From the NCBI GenBank assembly GCA_028023455.1, contig JAQFVV010000063.1:4707081-4771080 (forward strand): a stretch of DNA of 64,000 nucleotides. Reading direction: 5' to 3'. A model generated the notes under the pieces. That model saw only the letters and a program-made list of their open reading frames with translations. It made no database searches and was not told the DNA's origin. The translations under genes were made by a program, and so were the position numbers. Below are positions 50,047 through 60,760 of this stretch, piece after piece. Source of the stretch: Epiperipatus broadwayi. Taxonomy: Eukaryota; Onychophora; Udeonychophora; Euonychophora; Peripatidae. Positions within the stretch are counted from its first letter, which is position 1, and every line of letters starts with the position of its first letter.

Positions 50047-50049
<3 letters not shown>
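48394..50049 (-). mobile_element. LTR-like element (family D), copy 2, in a TA microsatellite
   Basis: An inverted, diverged copy of 29705-31307. On the minus strand it starts TGTACCAGGTTCG and ends AGATCTTGGTACA-like (plus-strand TGTACCAAGATCATAG at 48394). The 3' 1.3 kb aligns well with copy 1; the 5' 350 bp is divergent and includes an unusual G-rich patch (49800-49840, runs of G on the plus strand). Both ends abut (TA)n (48384-48393; 50050-50085). No coding region. Best explained as a second solo LTR or non-autonomous element of the same family. Confidence 0.6.

Positions 50050-50085
<36 letters not shown>
50050..50085. repeat. (TA)n microsatellite
   Basis: About 36 bp of uninterrupted AT repeat directly at the 5' end of LTR-like element D copy 2. 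Confidence 0.95.
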
Positions 50086-50087
<2 letters not shown>

Positions 50088-50214
50088 TACTCTTGTAGTA
50101 CACTTGGCATAATAAATTGCATTACATGTTGGTTCATTACATTTAATTTTATAAATCATTTGGAGATAATTTATCTTCAGTATTGTTAAAAATTTGATTA
50201 AGATTAGTAGGAGT

Positions 50215-51176
50215 TTTAAAACTAATATTGAACTTGTTTGAACAAATTGTTTTTATCTTTTTAGATATATGTGGTACAAAAGAAAGGCTGATTTATGCAT
50301 TAATATTTTTATTAATGTTCCTAGTATTTAAAGATAAATAGAATTTTCTAAGAGTTTTATTTAATATATTAATATTATATCTTGAGTAGACTAAGTCTTT
50401 TATATAGTTGACAATGTTATCTTTTCTGACTGTTTCAAATTTACATAATTTGTAGTTTTATACAAAAATGTTTGAAGCTAATCAATTTATGTGAAATTGG
50501 GGTATAAGAATGAGGGTGAATTACACTCTGAACATTGACGGGTTTTTATAATCATTTTATAATTAATTTGTGAGTTTGACTGTTGAATATATATAACTAA
50601 AAATCTTATAGCATTTGATATATATTCCTTTTTTATAGTCGAACTAAAGAATATAAGTGAGATAACTCATTCTTTATACCGAATAATTGTTTTTTCTTCC
50701 ACATAGATGAGAACATTATTTACATAGCACATATACAAAAGAGATGTTGCTGCAGCAAACTTTTTTTTGAATAACTGCTAATTCAAATTGATTAAGAATT
50801 ATATTACAAATTATTCCATTTAATGTTAGCCCCATAAGCAATCCATATCTCATTGTATATAATTTACTGTTGAATAGGGCTGTAATTGCCCATCCATCTA
50901 TTTAAGAATACCAACAATAAAATGTATTTTATGCTTATTAAAATGTAAATTAATTAAAATGTCATGAATTATACTAATAAATAATTGCTGTAATACTGAA
51001 CCATAAACTACTGCATCTAATGAAGCAGTTTTATTGTTAAGGTTATATATTTGTATATTTAATATTTGTGCATATTGAAATAAAGATTTTATAGCAAATT
51101 TTTTGAAACCAACTTGATCAATTAAACACTTGTTTATTAATTTAGCTGTCTTATAAAATATTTGAAAACCAGGCAC
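50215..51176 (-). pseudogene. Second Penelope-like reverse transcriptase, decayed
   Basis: The minus strand keeps one 92-codon frame and then broken pieces. GFKKFAIKSLFQYAQILN, then a SLDAVVYGSV stretch, resembles the Penelope-type RT (F-x-(I/V)-K-x-SFQF, then motif A SLD(V/A)VSLFTNVP). YGANI resembles (Y/F)-G-x-x-MGANI. KPVNVQSVIHPHSYTPISHK resembles the Penelope segment (R/I)KPT-x-x-x-x-I-x-P-x-S-x-x-P-x-SHK. The YVDD motif and any GIY-YIG domain are not recognisable. It differs from the Penelope element at 58.6-60.1 kb, so it represents another lineage. Family-C repeats abut its 5' end. Confidence 0.5.
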
Positions 51177-51363
51177 TCTTCACAAACCTGGAGCTTAATT
51201 GTAAATATAGGAAATTTGAACTCAGACTTTCAAGCACCCACCAACTATCCACACTATCTCATACAACTGATATATATAACCACACACATGTAGAAAAGAT
51301 AAATAATCACCAATATCCGTATTTCATGCTAAACCAGCATTCATCAGTTGGTCCAGATTATCA

Positions 51364-51412
<49 letters not shown>

Positions 51413-51560
51413 TACACACACATATATATATATTTATATATATATATATAAAATCAGTGCTCACTTTATATTAAGATAGTAAATCTTCCCACTTTAATGG
51501 ACAGGCTTCAATCTACTCCAACCTCCAACTTTTCAGCCATTCATAACATTAAAAATCTGA
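51160..51560 (-). repeat. Interspersed repeat family C, copy 2
   Basis: Minus-strand copy of the repeat at 27672-27998, here carrying a (TC)n(AC)n(TA)n block at 51361-51450. Shared pieces: CTGAGTTCAAATTTCC (B-box-like), CAACTGATGAATGCTGG, CTATCTTAATATAAAGTGAG. Confidence 0.7.
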
Positions 51561-51705
51561 TGATGGAAAGCCAAATTCCACGCTGATACCAACATTATTG
51601 CCATGCCCATGTTGACCTGAAGGCACTCTGACCCCTCATGAGTAGGATCTTATCCATTTAAATACATAGAAGAGGGATGGGCAGGATACAAGCTTCATAT
51701 GTAAA

Positions 51706-51918
51706 TATTTGAAAATCAGGCACTCTTCATAAACCTGGAGCTTAATTGTAAATATAGAAGATTTGAATTCAGACACTCAAGCCCCCACCAACTATCCACA
51801 CTATCTCATATAATTGATAAACATGACCACCCACTTGTAGAAAAGATAAATAATCACTAATATACGTATTTTGTTCTGAACCAGCACTCATCAGTTGGTC
51901 TAGATTATTATCTCTCTC

Positions 51919-51955
<37 letters not shown>

Positions 51956-52115
51956 AACACACACATATATAATCAGTGCTTAGTTTATATTAAGATAGTA
52001 AATCTTGACAATTTAATGGACAGGATTCAATCTACTCCAACCTTCAACATTTCAGCAATAATATTTGCATCAGCATGGGATTTGGCTTTCCATCATTAGA
52101 TTTTCAATGTTATGT
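51706..52115 (-). repeat. Interspersed repeat family C, copy 3 (tandem duplicate of copy 2)
   Basis: Repeats copy 2 about 548 bp downstream in the same orientation, from AAATCAGGCACTCTTCATAA through the (TC)n(AC)n block (51912-51965) to TTCAACATTTCAGC. The minus-strand frame with runs of V/C residues at 51769-51966 is read through the dinucleotide repeat and is not a gene. The outer part (AGCATGGGATTTGGCTTTCC) is inverted relative to the segment at about 51551-51585. Confidence 0.7.
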
Positions 52116-52904
52116 AATAACTCAAACATAAATGTCTAGAGAAGGACTTTTACCATATTAAAGAAGAGAACCATTTAAGAAAAAGGAAGGTTACAAAGCA
52201 GTATTATCAATATAAGCAGTAGAAGATGAGAAGATCTAGAAATAAAGAAGGAACTGTATATTTAAATACAAAGGAAATAATATCTACTTTAAAGTGGTCA
52301 AATGTCCAATGACCTCAACCAAGAATTTCTAGCTAGGATATTGGCAGGATAGAGTATCACATTATTTAGCTAAGACATCTCAAAAATAGCTATTGTGATG
52401 GAAGAAATTATTACTGATGTTGATGGATTCAGATATCCTAAATAAATGAAGAGATTGTGATGAAATTATTCATCTGAGTCCAAAGATATAAATGCTCCAT
52501 CTAATAAATAATCACAAAGCCAAAGTAGCTTTTAAAATATATGGATTGAACTATGATTCAACAAAAAAAATATTATTTATGTGTTTTTTATTTTAGTTAG
52601 ATTGATCCATGAGATAATAATAAGATATGACTTTATGGATAAAAACAACTGTATACTGAATCATGATAAGGATAGAAAATCTATGAAGAAGAGATTCTTT
52701 TTAAGCTATAGTTTATACAGATCAAATGGAATTAATTGCTTTAGATAGTTAAAAATATTAATAGTTAAAATCAGAGAATCAAACTAGCTAAAAAAGAAGA
52801 ATAAGAAAAAAAAATCACAATTCACCAAAAACAAAAAGGTAAAACAGCATAATCTTTTCCTAAGAGGCTCAATGTAGGCAATTAAATTTTGATAAAAGTA
52901 TCCA
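52116..52904. other. A/T-rich DNA, nothing recognised
   Basis: Purine-rich plus strand, but no coding remnant that I recognise. Confidence 0.45.
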
Positions 52905-53100
52905 ATGTCAAACAACTGCCAATAAAAAATCACAAATGTACATCACAGGTTAGTAGATTACACAACATTTCAAATGGTATTATTCTTCATTCTTCTCCAA
53001 TATCAATATTCAAACTGGTATAAATATAAAAAGTTTTTAAAATCTATATGAGGATCTCTATAAAATCATTGTCTAAAAGTGAACTAATACATTCTCATTG
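52905..53100 (-). repeat. SINE family B, eroded partial copy
   Basis: Shares CAGGTTAGTAGATTACACAA, CATTT(C/G)AAA-x-GGTATTATTCT and the preceding AACAACTG-x-x-AATAA with the copy at 25672-25968, in the same orientation. The tRNA-like head is no longer recognisable. Confidence 0.5.
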
Positions 53101-54763
53101 AAGGATGAAAAAAAAATTAGAGGAACCTATAATGCCAGGCTTTTTAAGTCAATTCTTTGAAAGAAAGATTAAATGTGAAAGAAAGATTTAGATTTTATTG
53201 TTAATAATGCATTAAAGATTGAAGAATGAATTATATATGTAGATATTTTTGAAGGGTTATTTATAGATTGAATATGAAATTTTGTTGAGGAAGGTCTTTT
53301 TTTGGTTATCAGAGTTTATGAAACTACATATCTAAGATGATCATATAGTTATGATTTTTACTCATTTTAGGACACTAATGCATTCTTAAGATTTTGGATT
53401 ATTGCATTATTTGATTATCTCTGGTTGTTTTTAATTTTACATTGAATTGTGCCTTGCATATAATTCCCAGATAGAGTAGATTTTTTATTTATCAGAAGTA
53501 ACATTTTTGGTACATTTGATCAGATGGTTGAACATGATTAATCTTCAGATATCCAATTTCCAATTTTGAGATGTGTTCAAATTTTTAGAATCAGCATGGA
53601 GCTAGGTTATGGATTGAAGAATAAAATATTTATTAACGTCTTTCAATCATGGAGTAAAGTCATTATTTATGATGAGATTTTCAAGGCAAAAAGCAGTTAC
53701 TTTGATCTGGAAGAAAAGAAAATTATAAAAAAACAAAAACAAAAACACCATAAAACAAATATTAATACATGTCATACAAGAATATGACTCCCAAAGGTAT
53801 TGTACTCAATGGATACAACATCAACATACAAAAGTAATGAAGTGAGAATATCTAGTATTAAAGAGAAGATTATTGCAAAAGAGTTAAAACATTCAGAAAA
53901 TGTGATATCACATAAAAAGAACATACAGCCCAGAGATATATAAAACAGAGCAGCAAATAATTATTTTTTTACAGATAACATTATAAAAGTAAATTGTATG
54001 TATTTTTTAAAAAATTAAAAAAATATTATAAAGGAAAGAGAACGAGTACAGATATAAAATTAGAAGAAAGCACTAGAGCTGAAGCCTGATATAAACTATC
54101 ATATTTGTTTCTCATTGATAAGGGGGAGAAAATATGATAATATTGATCTTCAAGTTAGCAAAAATAAAGCATAAAGTAGCTTAGGAAAAATTATTAATAA
54201 AATAAAGTGAAACATGAAGATGAATTACCTAATAATCTGGAACAAAAAGAATTAACAATAAATTATATTCTGACTAAACACCTATAAGATCAATAGTAGT
54301 ATATTTTAAATAACTATGATTATATATTAATTAAAGAAAAATTATAAAGAATAATAAATAGAAAATAAAATCAATAGTAATATAGTCAAAAAGAAGTAAT
54401 ACTGTTGTATTGCAGTCTTCACATTTATAAAGGTTAATCAAAGTTTGTAAGTGAAATGAAATAGGATGTGTGTGTCTTATAAAATTGCTTTAGGGATAGA
54501 TGTTTAGATATAAATAGTCTTTAAATAGTTTTATTTAAGTTAGAAATTCCGTTTTTTTGATTGGTTTGATATGTCAATGAAATGTTTTAGGTTGATTCTC
54601 TAGTTTTCTTACTGTATAAGAAAGAGTTGGTGGAACAAATTCAGATATATTGACATTGGTTCAATAAGTTTCTAGTAGTGCATGTGAGAGGGTGAAGCTT
54701 GCACTAAAAAGTGTTTTAACAATCTTTTAAAATTGAAATAAAAAAAATATTTTTTTTTTCATG
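53101..54763. other. A/T-rich DNA, nothing recognised
   Basis: The 73-codon frame at 53566-53787 is Lys/Gln-rich at its end and matches no family I know. Confidence 0.5.
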
Positions 54764-54850
54764 TGTCATAGCATCGGCAGGGAAGTGAACCCGCAACCCG
54801 GGCAACTGCTTGTAAGGCTGTCACGCTGACCTCTTGACCACCAATGCTTG
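54764..54850 (-). repeat. tRNA-derived SINE (family 1), copy 6
   Basis: Minus-strand A box TTGGTGGTCAAGAGGTCAGC and B-box-like GGGTTCACTTCCC, anticodon-like CTTACAA loop, ending GATGCTATGACACATG and a long A-rich tail. Confidence 0.8.
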
Positions 54851-57800
54851 AAAATTTTCATTAGAAAAGTTTCCTTTTTTTATGACATTTTTCTTTTGAC
54901 TGTAAAAGTTTATTTTTTTAATATGCTTTCCAAATTAACAAAACTATATTGTAAATGATCTTTCATACTTGCAATTTTATTTTTAAATATTATGCAGACA
55001 TTATTATATATATGAATGCTAAAAACTTAAAAATAATATATATAAATATGGTAAATGCTTTTATTTACTCTCAACTAAAAAGTCTAAAAATAAATTGAAA
55101 TATAAACATTGGGGTGGGGTAGTAATGGGCGTTCCTAAAATTAATCAAATCATTCCTTGGGAAAAGTATGAATTGAATTAATTAATTTTTGAACCACCAC
55201 AATTTTATTTCAAGTTAAATATTAAAACTCAAGTTGTGATTGAAAAAAAAATATTTTCAGGCTTTTTAATCTATAGTAGTATAGCTTATATACTTCATTA
55301 GTATTTATGTTTCAAATACTTTGACTTTTTAATTAAAGACGGTGAGGGATGTAAATAATTATTGCGACGATTCTTACCTGAATATATTTTAATCATTCAA
55401 GGTCCAATAATTTGTTGTAGCATAAATTTTATATATGCTTACAGACATAGCTGAATCAGCCTTTTTTAAAAGCTGAGTACAAGAGGAGAGGATATCATTC
55501 TTAGAGTATAAACATAAGGTTTATTCTGTAATATATATTTGGTTTATTAAAGATACAATGGTTGAAATACAATTTAAAAGATCCAATTTTTTTTTTGAAA
55601 ATTCTAAATATTAACTGAAATTAATTTGTTATAGTTTAATATTGTAATGGTCATATCTGTACAATCATGCAACAAAATCCAGAGCTTTAGTAAATCATCC
55701 CAAGGCTGATCAAAATGAGGTTGTTGAGACCCCAAATCCAATCTCACCTCAGTTACTTTACTAATGCTCAAAGATTTACTACTTTACAAATGACATATAT
55801 GAGGCTACACCAGTATTTTCTCAATTTGCGTTCTGGCAGTAACACATCAGTAAAACATGAGATTATGGGAAATGAACATGTTTCAAATTATAGCTATATA
55901 GGGGTGGCATGACCAACATTGTTAAATTTGGATTGTGATTTATGATAGCTAAATACTAATAGTTAACTAATTAATAATGAGCAAAATTGAGACACTAAGC
56001 TGAAGTTAAAATTTAAATAAATTTAATAAAAGCCAAAATTTAAATGATAAAGTAAATAAAAGAAAATACTAAATTTACAATAAGATTACATATATTGTCT
56101 CACTCACAGGTGATGATTTTAGGGATACAAGCAGTTCTGATTTGCATATATAGTGTTTCATATCACTTGCAGATGATGTTGGTTTACAGGTTACAACTGT
56201 TTAATTTAATTTCGCTTGTTATATACATCACTCGCAGGTGATGAAGATTTATAATTTACCAAGTTACGTTTTCATGAGACTTATTATTACAATATTACAG
56301 ATTTAATTTGCTCATGATAATCTATGCCTAGTTTATGCTATATATTTGGATTTAGATTTTCTTTAGGGAGCTAGAAGAAGTGATTATCATTATTTATAAA
56401 TCATATTTTGTTAAACACATATTATTTAACATATTCTCTATATAGCTTATATATCTATAAAATTAGATTCTGTTTCAGATCAATGCTGAATATAAATTAT
56501 TATGGCAGGATGAACTGATGATAGGCAGTCAGATTTTAGATACCAAGGTGCTTACAAAGTATACTATCTGAGTCTGTGCATCTCAAATGTGTGCATTCTC
56601 ATGGGATTTGTTACTGAGTAACTGGTTCCTTAAACACCATACCCATTGCTGTGAAAAAAAGACCTTTTAGTTTGGGTGATTGAACAACTAATATAATATT
56701 CTAGATCCTCATGTTCCAGTCCTAAATATGAAGAATGAGGTGTCCCTTAAAACCCATACTCATCTGAAGAAGAAATAGTTGTTCAAACTAAGAGTAATAG
56801 GGTGACTCTTAAAACCTATGCCCATTGGAAGCATAAAATATACAGCAACAGGTAATGGCATGCATGCACTTCCTAAGAACACATTCACCCTGCTGACTAC
56901 ATCATTGTATAATAAATTATGATGCAAAACAATATAGTTTCCTTCCATGAAACTACTGTAAATAAGTTCATAATCTAGCACCTATGACTATGATATTAAG
57001 GTAAACTTATGAATATAATTTGCTAAGCCATCTATATAGACATTTATATAATTCTAGGGAGGACAACAGCATATTTTGGATAATTACAATACTAAATTCT
57101 AGTTTTATGCTGTATTTCATCACTTCAGCTAAATATTAATTAAATATTTCATTTAAAGCAAACCTATCTTAAAGTGTTTATAAGCTTTTAATTATATCTC
57201 AAATAAGATTTATTTTATCCATTTCAGAAGTGAGTTTTGTTTGTGCGTTAATAAATGCAAAATTATATATATGTGAGAATATCTAATCACTTCTCACTAA
57301 TTATTTAACCATGAGTAAGCTCCATTCTGAACAAACATAGCATAAACAAATATATAATTAAAAAGAAAATAATATTGACATAAATTTAGAAATACGATTT
57401 CACATAAGTGGTGAAATCTAGAATTTAGCTTTATTTACTTAGTTTAAAAGGGAATGAAATAAAATAGCCTAAACTAGATTAATTCAGTTTAATATCCATT
57501 TAATTCATTCACAAAAATTATCAATAAAAGCAAATATTATTAGTCTAAAATATGTAAAATAAGTTGGAAACATCTGTCAGTTAAAACCAGGCAGAATTTA
57601 CTATTTAAATAAAAGAAAATAAAATTTACATTTTAATTTAGAACTTTAGAATACATTAAATTATATTGGTCATTGATAATAAATTTAACTAGCTTTAGAA
57701 GTTATGATGTTTAATTTAAAAGTTAATTTTAGATTGATGGAGATCTGTTACCACTATAATTTCTCTGCTGTGGCAAGGTAGCTTGATCTTGAGTGCTTTT

Positions 57801-58480
57801 TTTAGATGGTGTCAGCTTTTGGCTCATCTTCCTTTGCATTCTGTAGACTATATTTCCAGGCGAGAAAAAAAGGAATTGCCTTTCTACCCCATTATCATTA
57901 TCAGTTACAATTTTACAAAATGCTTGAACAGAATTTCACTAGAATTGAATTACAAGTCTAAAAAAAGTGTCCTTAAAGATGGCTGCAGTAAGATTATATA
58001 CCAGCTCATCCCCTCTCCCCTCTCTTTTTCTTCATTGGTAGTTTCAGATCTGTCTTTCTAATTAACTTGCTATATTCTTGAAAATCTGGGATTCCTGCTG
58101 TTATTGATTTTTTTATAGGTGGGTTCCATGATTTTGTCTAGGTTAATTTATTCATAATTGCTTTTAAAATCTAATTTTATTCTTAACATTTTAAGTCAGT
58201 CAGAATACAGTGAGAAGGATTAATTTTACTAAATTACCCTTTTTCAAAAAACAAATCTAAAACTTTGTAAACAATTTTATTATATATGTAATGCATTTAA
58301 ATAATTTAATGCTATATGCAGAAATATAATTTCAAATATTAATTTTATAATAATATTTTAAATAAAGAAATTTTATAATGTTTTAATCCTATAACATTAT
58401 TTCTTTCTTGCGTATATGTGGGTTCTGGTTACACATACATAGCATGTTTACATTTGTTTAACACCAGCAATATATATATA
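54851..58480. other. A/T-rich DNA, minor local repeats only
   Basis: Three spaced copies of a TCACT(C/T)(A/G)CAG(G/A)TGATG motif lie at about 56100, 56164 and 56227, about 64 bp apart. A short direct duplication around 56740-56830 shares CTTAAAACC-x-ATxCxCAT. No gene recognised; the frames at 55715, 56760 and 57783 have no family resemblance. Confidence 0.45.
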
Positions 58481-58569
58481 TATATATATGTTAATTCTAA
58501 TATTTTCACGGATAAAAGATGTCATATTATTATTAATATTTGCGGGATATTCCGTGTAGTGAAAAAGCT

Positions 58570-58617
58570 AAATTCTGACATTTCAGTACAATATCAAGTA
58601 CCGTCCTCAGAGCGTCC
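58570..58617 (-). ncRNA. Hammerhead ribozyme-like motif, left copy
   Basis: Minus strand: core CTGAGGA (fits CUGANGA), one extra base, stem II GGTAC-TTGATATT-GTACT, then GAAA, then T-GTC as a minimal stem III with a GUC cleavage site. This matches the minimal hammerheads with very short stem III described in Penelope-like elements, and it sits where they do, overlapping the end of the ORF. Stem I (ACGCT with AGAAT) keeps only part of its pairing, so self-cleavage is doubtful. Confidence 0.55.
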
Positions 58618-60066
58618 TCTTTCTCAAATCATAAGAATGCATGTAAGATTTAAAATCATTTTCTTTCTCCTTATATTTAAATTCTATTGGTTGAGAAGTT
58701 TTAAAATTTATTTTCTCTTCCAATAGCTTCTTCCAAATGTTGTTAATCTTCTTTAATTCACACCTTTCATTTATGCTCTTGGGCCTTTTAAAAATCTCTA
58801 TAGCTTCTCTTAGCAATATCTGGTCATATTGTTCAATTTTTGCTAAAATATTTGTTTTTTTCAAAATTGATATCATGATTTGTTAATTTTATATGAGAAT
58901 AAATAGCTGATGAATTGGATTTTTCTCTCACTGCAGAATGTGTTCTTCCTTTCTAATATTTATTCTACGATTAGTCTGTCCTATATATGTATGTGGACAG
59001 ACCCTACATGGAATTTCATATACACTATGACACTCCAAAGCAATTTTATCTTTAGGAAGTGGAAATATTTCACTAATTTTTTTATAAGTAATGTAAATTG
59101 TGTGAACATTATTATTTTTTAAAATGTTACCAATTCTATCAGTTACTCCTTTTATATATGACAAAATTGTCTTAATTTTTGATGTATCAAAATCTTTTTT
59201 CTTTTGATACGTATAAGTTTTATTAATAATGTTGTAATTAAAACCATTATGAAGAAGCATTTTATTAGTAGCAAAAAGGTCCTGGTAAAAATGGCTATCA
59301 TCAGAAAGTCTCTTTGTTTTATCCAATAATGTCTTTGCCACTGAAAATAGTTGTGCAGGATGGTGATGAGAGGAAAAATGCAGATATCTCCAAGTGTGTG
59401 TTGGTTTTTTATATATACCATGGGATAAAGAACCATCTTCCCTTCTTTTAATCAAAACATCTAAAAAAGGTAATTGATTATTATTTTCTATTTCCATGGT
59501 AAATTTAATATTGGTGTGAAAAGTGTTTAAAAAATTAAAAAAAATCATCAAGAGTATGCTTACCCTGAGGCCAAATAACAAAGGTATCATCAACATAACT
59601 CAGCCATATAGATGGTTTTTTAACTGCTAAAGTCAAAATTTTATTTTCCAAATCCTCCATAAAAATAGAAGCTAATGATGGAGAAATTGGTGAACCCATA
59701 GCTAGACCTGATGTTTGTTTATACATCTGCCCATCAAAAACAAAAAATGTATTTGATAAGCAGTGTTCAATCAAAACCACAGTAAAATTGGGCAACTGAA
59801 TATTTTTTAAAACTTGAATCGTTTCATTTACAGGTATCCTAGTAAAAAGTAAAACAATGTCAAAACTTAACAAAATATCATTCTTAGTCAATTTAATATC
59901 CCAGATAAGCTCAAGAAAATGATTAGCATCTTTAACATATGATGACATCATTGTTAAATGCGGCTGTAAAAAAGAAGTCAAAAAACGAGCTAGTGTCTGT
60001 GTAGGTGAACCAACTGCACTTACAATCGGTCTCAATGGAATATCTGGCTTGTGAATTTTTGGTAAA
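58607..60066 (-). pseudogene. Penelope-like reverse transcriptase/GIY-YIG endonuclease, frameshifted
   Basis: Copies RNA into DNA and cuts the target in a functional element. RT part (60066-59535): RPIVSAVGSPTQTLARFLT, motif A LLSFDIVLLFTRIPVN (catalytic Asp kept), SGLAMGSPISPSLAS, and motif C WLSYVDDTFVIW. A one-base slip in an A run near 59545 shifts to the next frame (59596-58928): NNNQLPFLDVLIKRREDGS, GIYKKPTHTWRYLHFSSHHH, then GIY-YIG as VYEIPCRVCPHTYIGQTNRR ... R-K-E-E-H (the Gly before VYEI is Ser). A second break precedes the C-terminal part (58876-58607): KIEQYDQILLREAIEIFKR to SYDLRKRTL and stop. The N-terminus is cut at the inversion junction; only PDIPLRPIVS-like sequence remains. 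It is the youngest-looking coding remnant in the window. Confidence 0.85.
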
Positions 60067-60104
60067 CACTATAATTTTAAATAAAAAGATTTTTCCCTGG
60101 GAGT

Positions 60105-60655
60105 AAGCTGTATCTTTGTTCTGATAGAATTGGTAACATTTTAAAAATAATAATATTCACACAATTTACACTACTTATAAAAAAATTAGTGAAATATTTC
60201 CACTTCCTAAAGATAAAATTGCTTTGGAGTGTCATGGTGTATATGAAATTCCATGTAGGGTCTGTCCACATACATTATAGGACAGACTAATCGTAGAATA
60301 AATATTAGAAAGGAAGAACACATTCTGGCAGTGAGAGAAAAATCCAATTCATCAGCTATTTATTCTCATATAAAATTAACAAATCATGATAACAATTTTT
60401 AAAAAACAATTATTTTAGAAAAAATTGAACAATATGACCAGAGATTGCTAAGAGAAGCTATAGAGATTTTTAAAAGGTCCAAGAGCATAAATGAAAGGTG
60501 TGAATTAAAGAAGATTAACAACATTTGGAAGAAGCTATTGGAAGAGAAAATAAATTTTAAAACTTCTCAACCAATAGAATTTAAATGTGAGGAGAAAGAA
60601 AACAATTTAAATCTCACATGCATTCTTATGATTTGAGAAAGAGGATGCTCTGAGA
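60105..60655 (+). pseudogene. Inverted partial copy of the Penelope GIY-YIG and C-terminal region
   Basis: The plus strand repeats the 3' part of the left copy: KKISEIFPLPKDKIALECHG then VYEIPCRVCPHT, here with the Gly of GVYEI intact. One base is lost in ACATACATTATAGG, breaking the frame before YIGQT. Further indels precede LREAIEIFKRSKSINERCEL at 60445-60636. It ends shortly before a second hammerhead-like motif. No RT region is present. Minus-strand frames here (60077-60271, 60567-60854) are antisense. Confidence 0.8.
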
Positions 60656-60689
60656 AAGGTACTTGATATTGTACTGAAATATCAGCATT
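60645..60689 (+). ncRNA. Hammerhead ribozyme-like motif, right copy
   Basis: Plus strand: stem I ATGCT pairs perfectly with AGCAT across the motif. The core is CTGAGAA (the conserved G before the final A is mutated), followed by one extra A, stem II GGTAC-TTGATATT-GTACT, GAAA, then T-A and TC as a one-pair stem III and cleavage site. Stem I is better than in the left copy but the core is damaged. Confidence 0.5.
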
Positions 60690-60760
60690 TAGCTTTTTCA
60701 CTACACGGAATATCCCGCAAATAGTAATAATATTATGACATATATATATATGCATATTTA

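Larger units (their letters stand above)
58490..60760. mobile_element. Penelope-like element with head-to-head inverted partial copy
   Basis: The left part (about 60066 down to 58490, minus strand) carries RT, GIY-YIG endonuclease and a 3' tail. The right part (about 60105 to 60760, plus strand) repeats only the GIY-YIG region and the same tail. The two meet 5'-to-5' near 60070-60105. Both outer ends share TTTGCGGGATATTCCGTGTA or its inverse and then run into (TA)n. Truncated inverted copies joined to a longer copy are a known peculiarity of Penelope-like elements. Hammerhead-like motifs occur at both 3' ends. Confidence 0.8.

Noticed and set aside
51769-51966. Cys/Val-rich minus-strand frame
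   Set aside because: Translation of an (AC)n repeat within family C.
56098-56250. Three spaced TCACT-x-GCAGGTGATG motifs as a regulatory array
   Set aside because: Short, diverged and unsupported by any neighbouring gene; listed only as a minor repeat.
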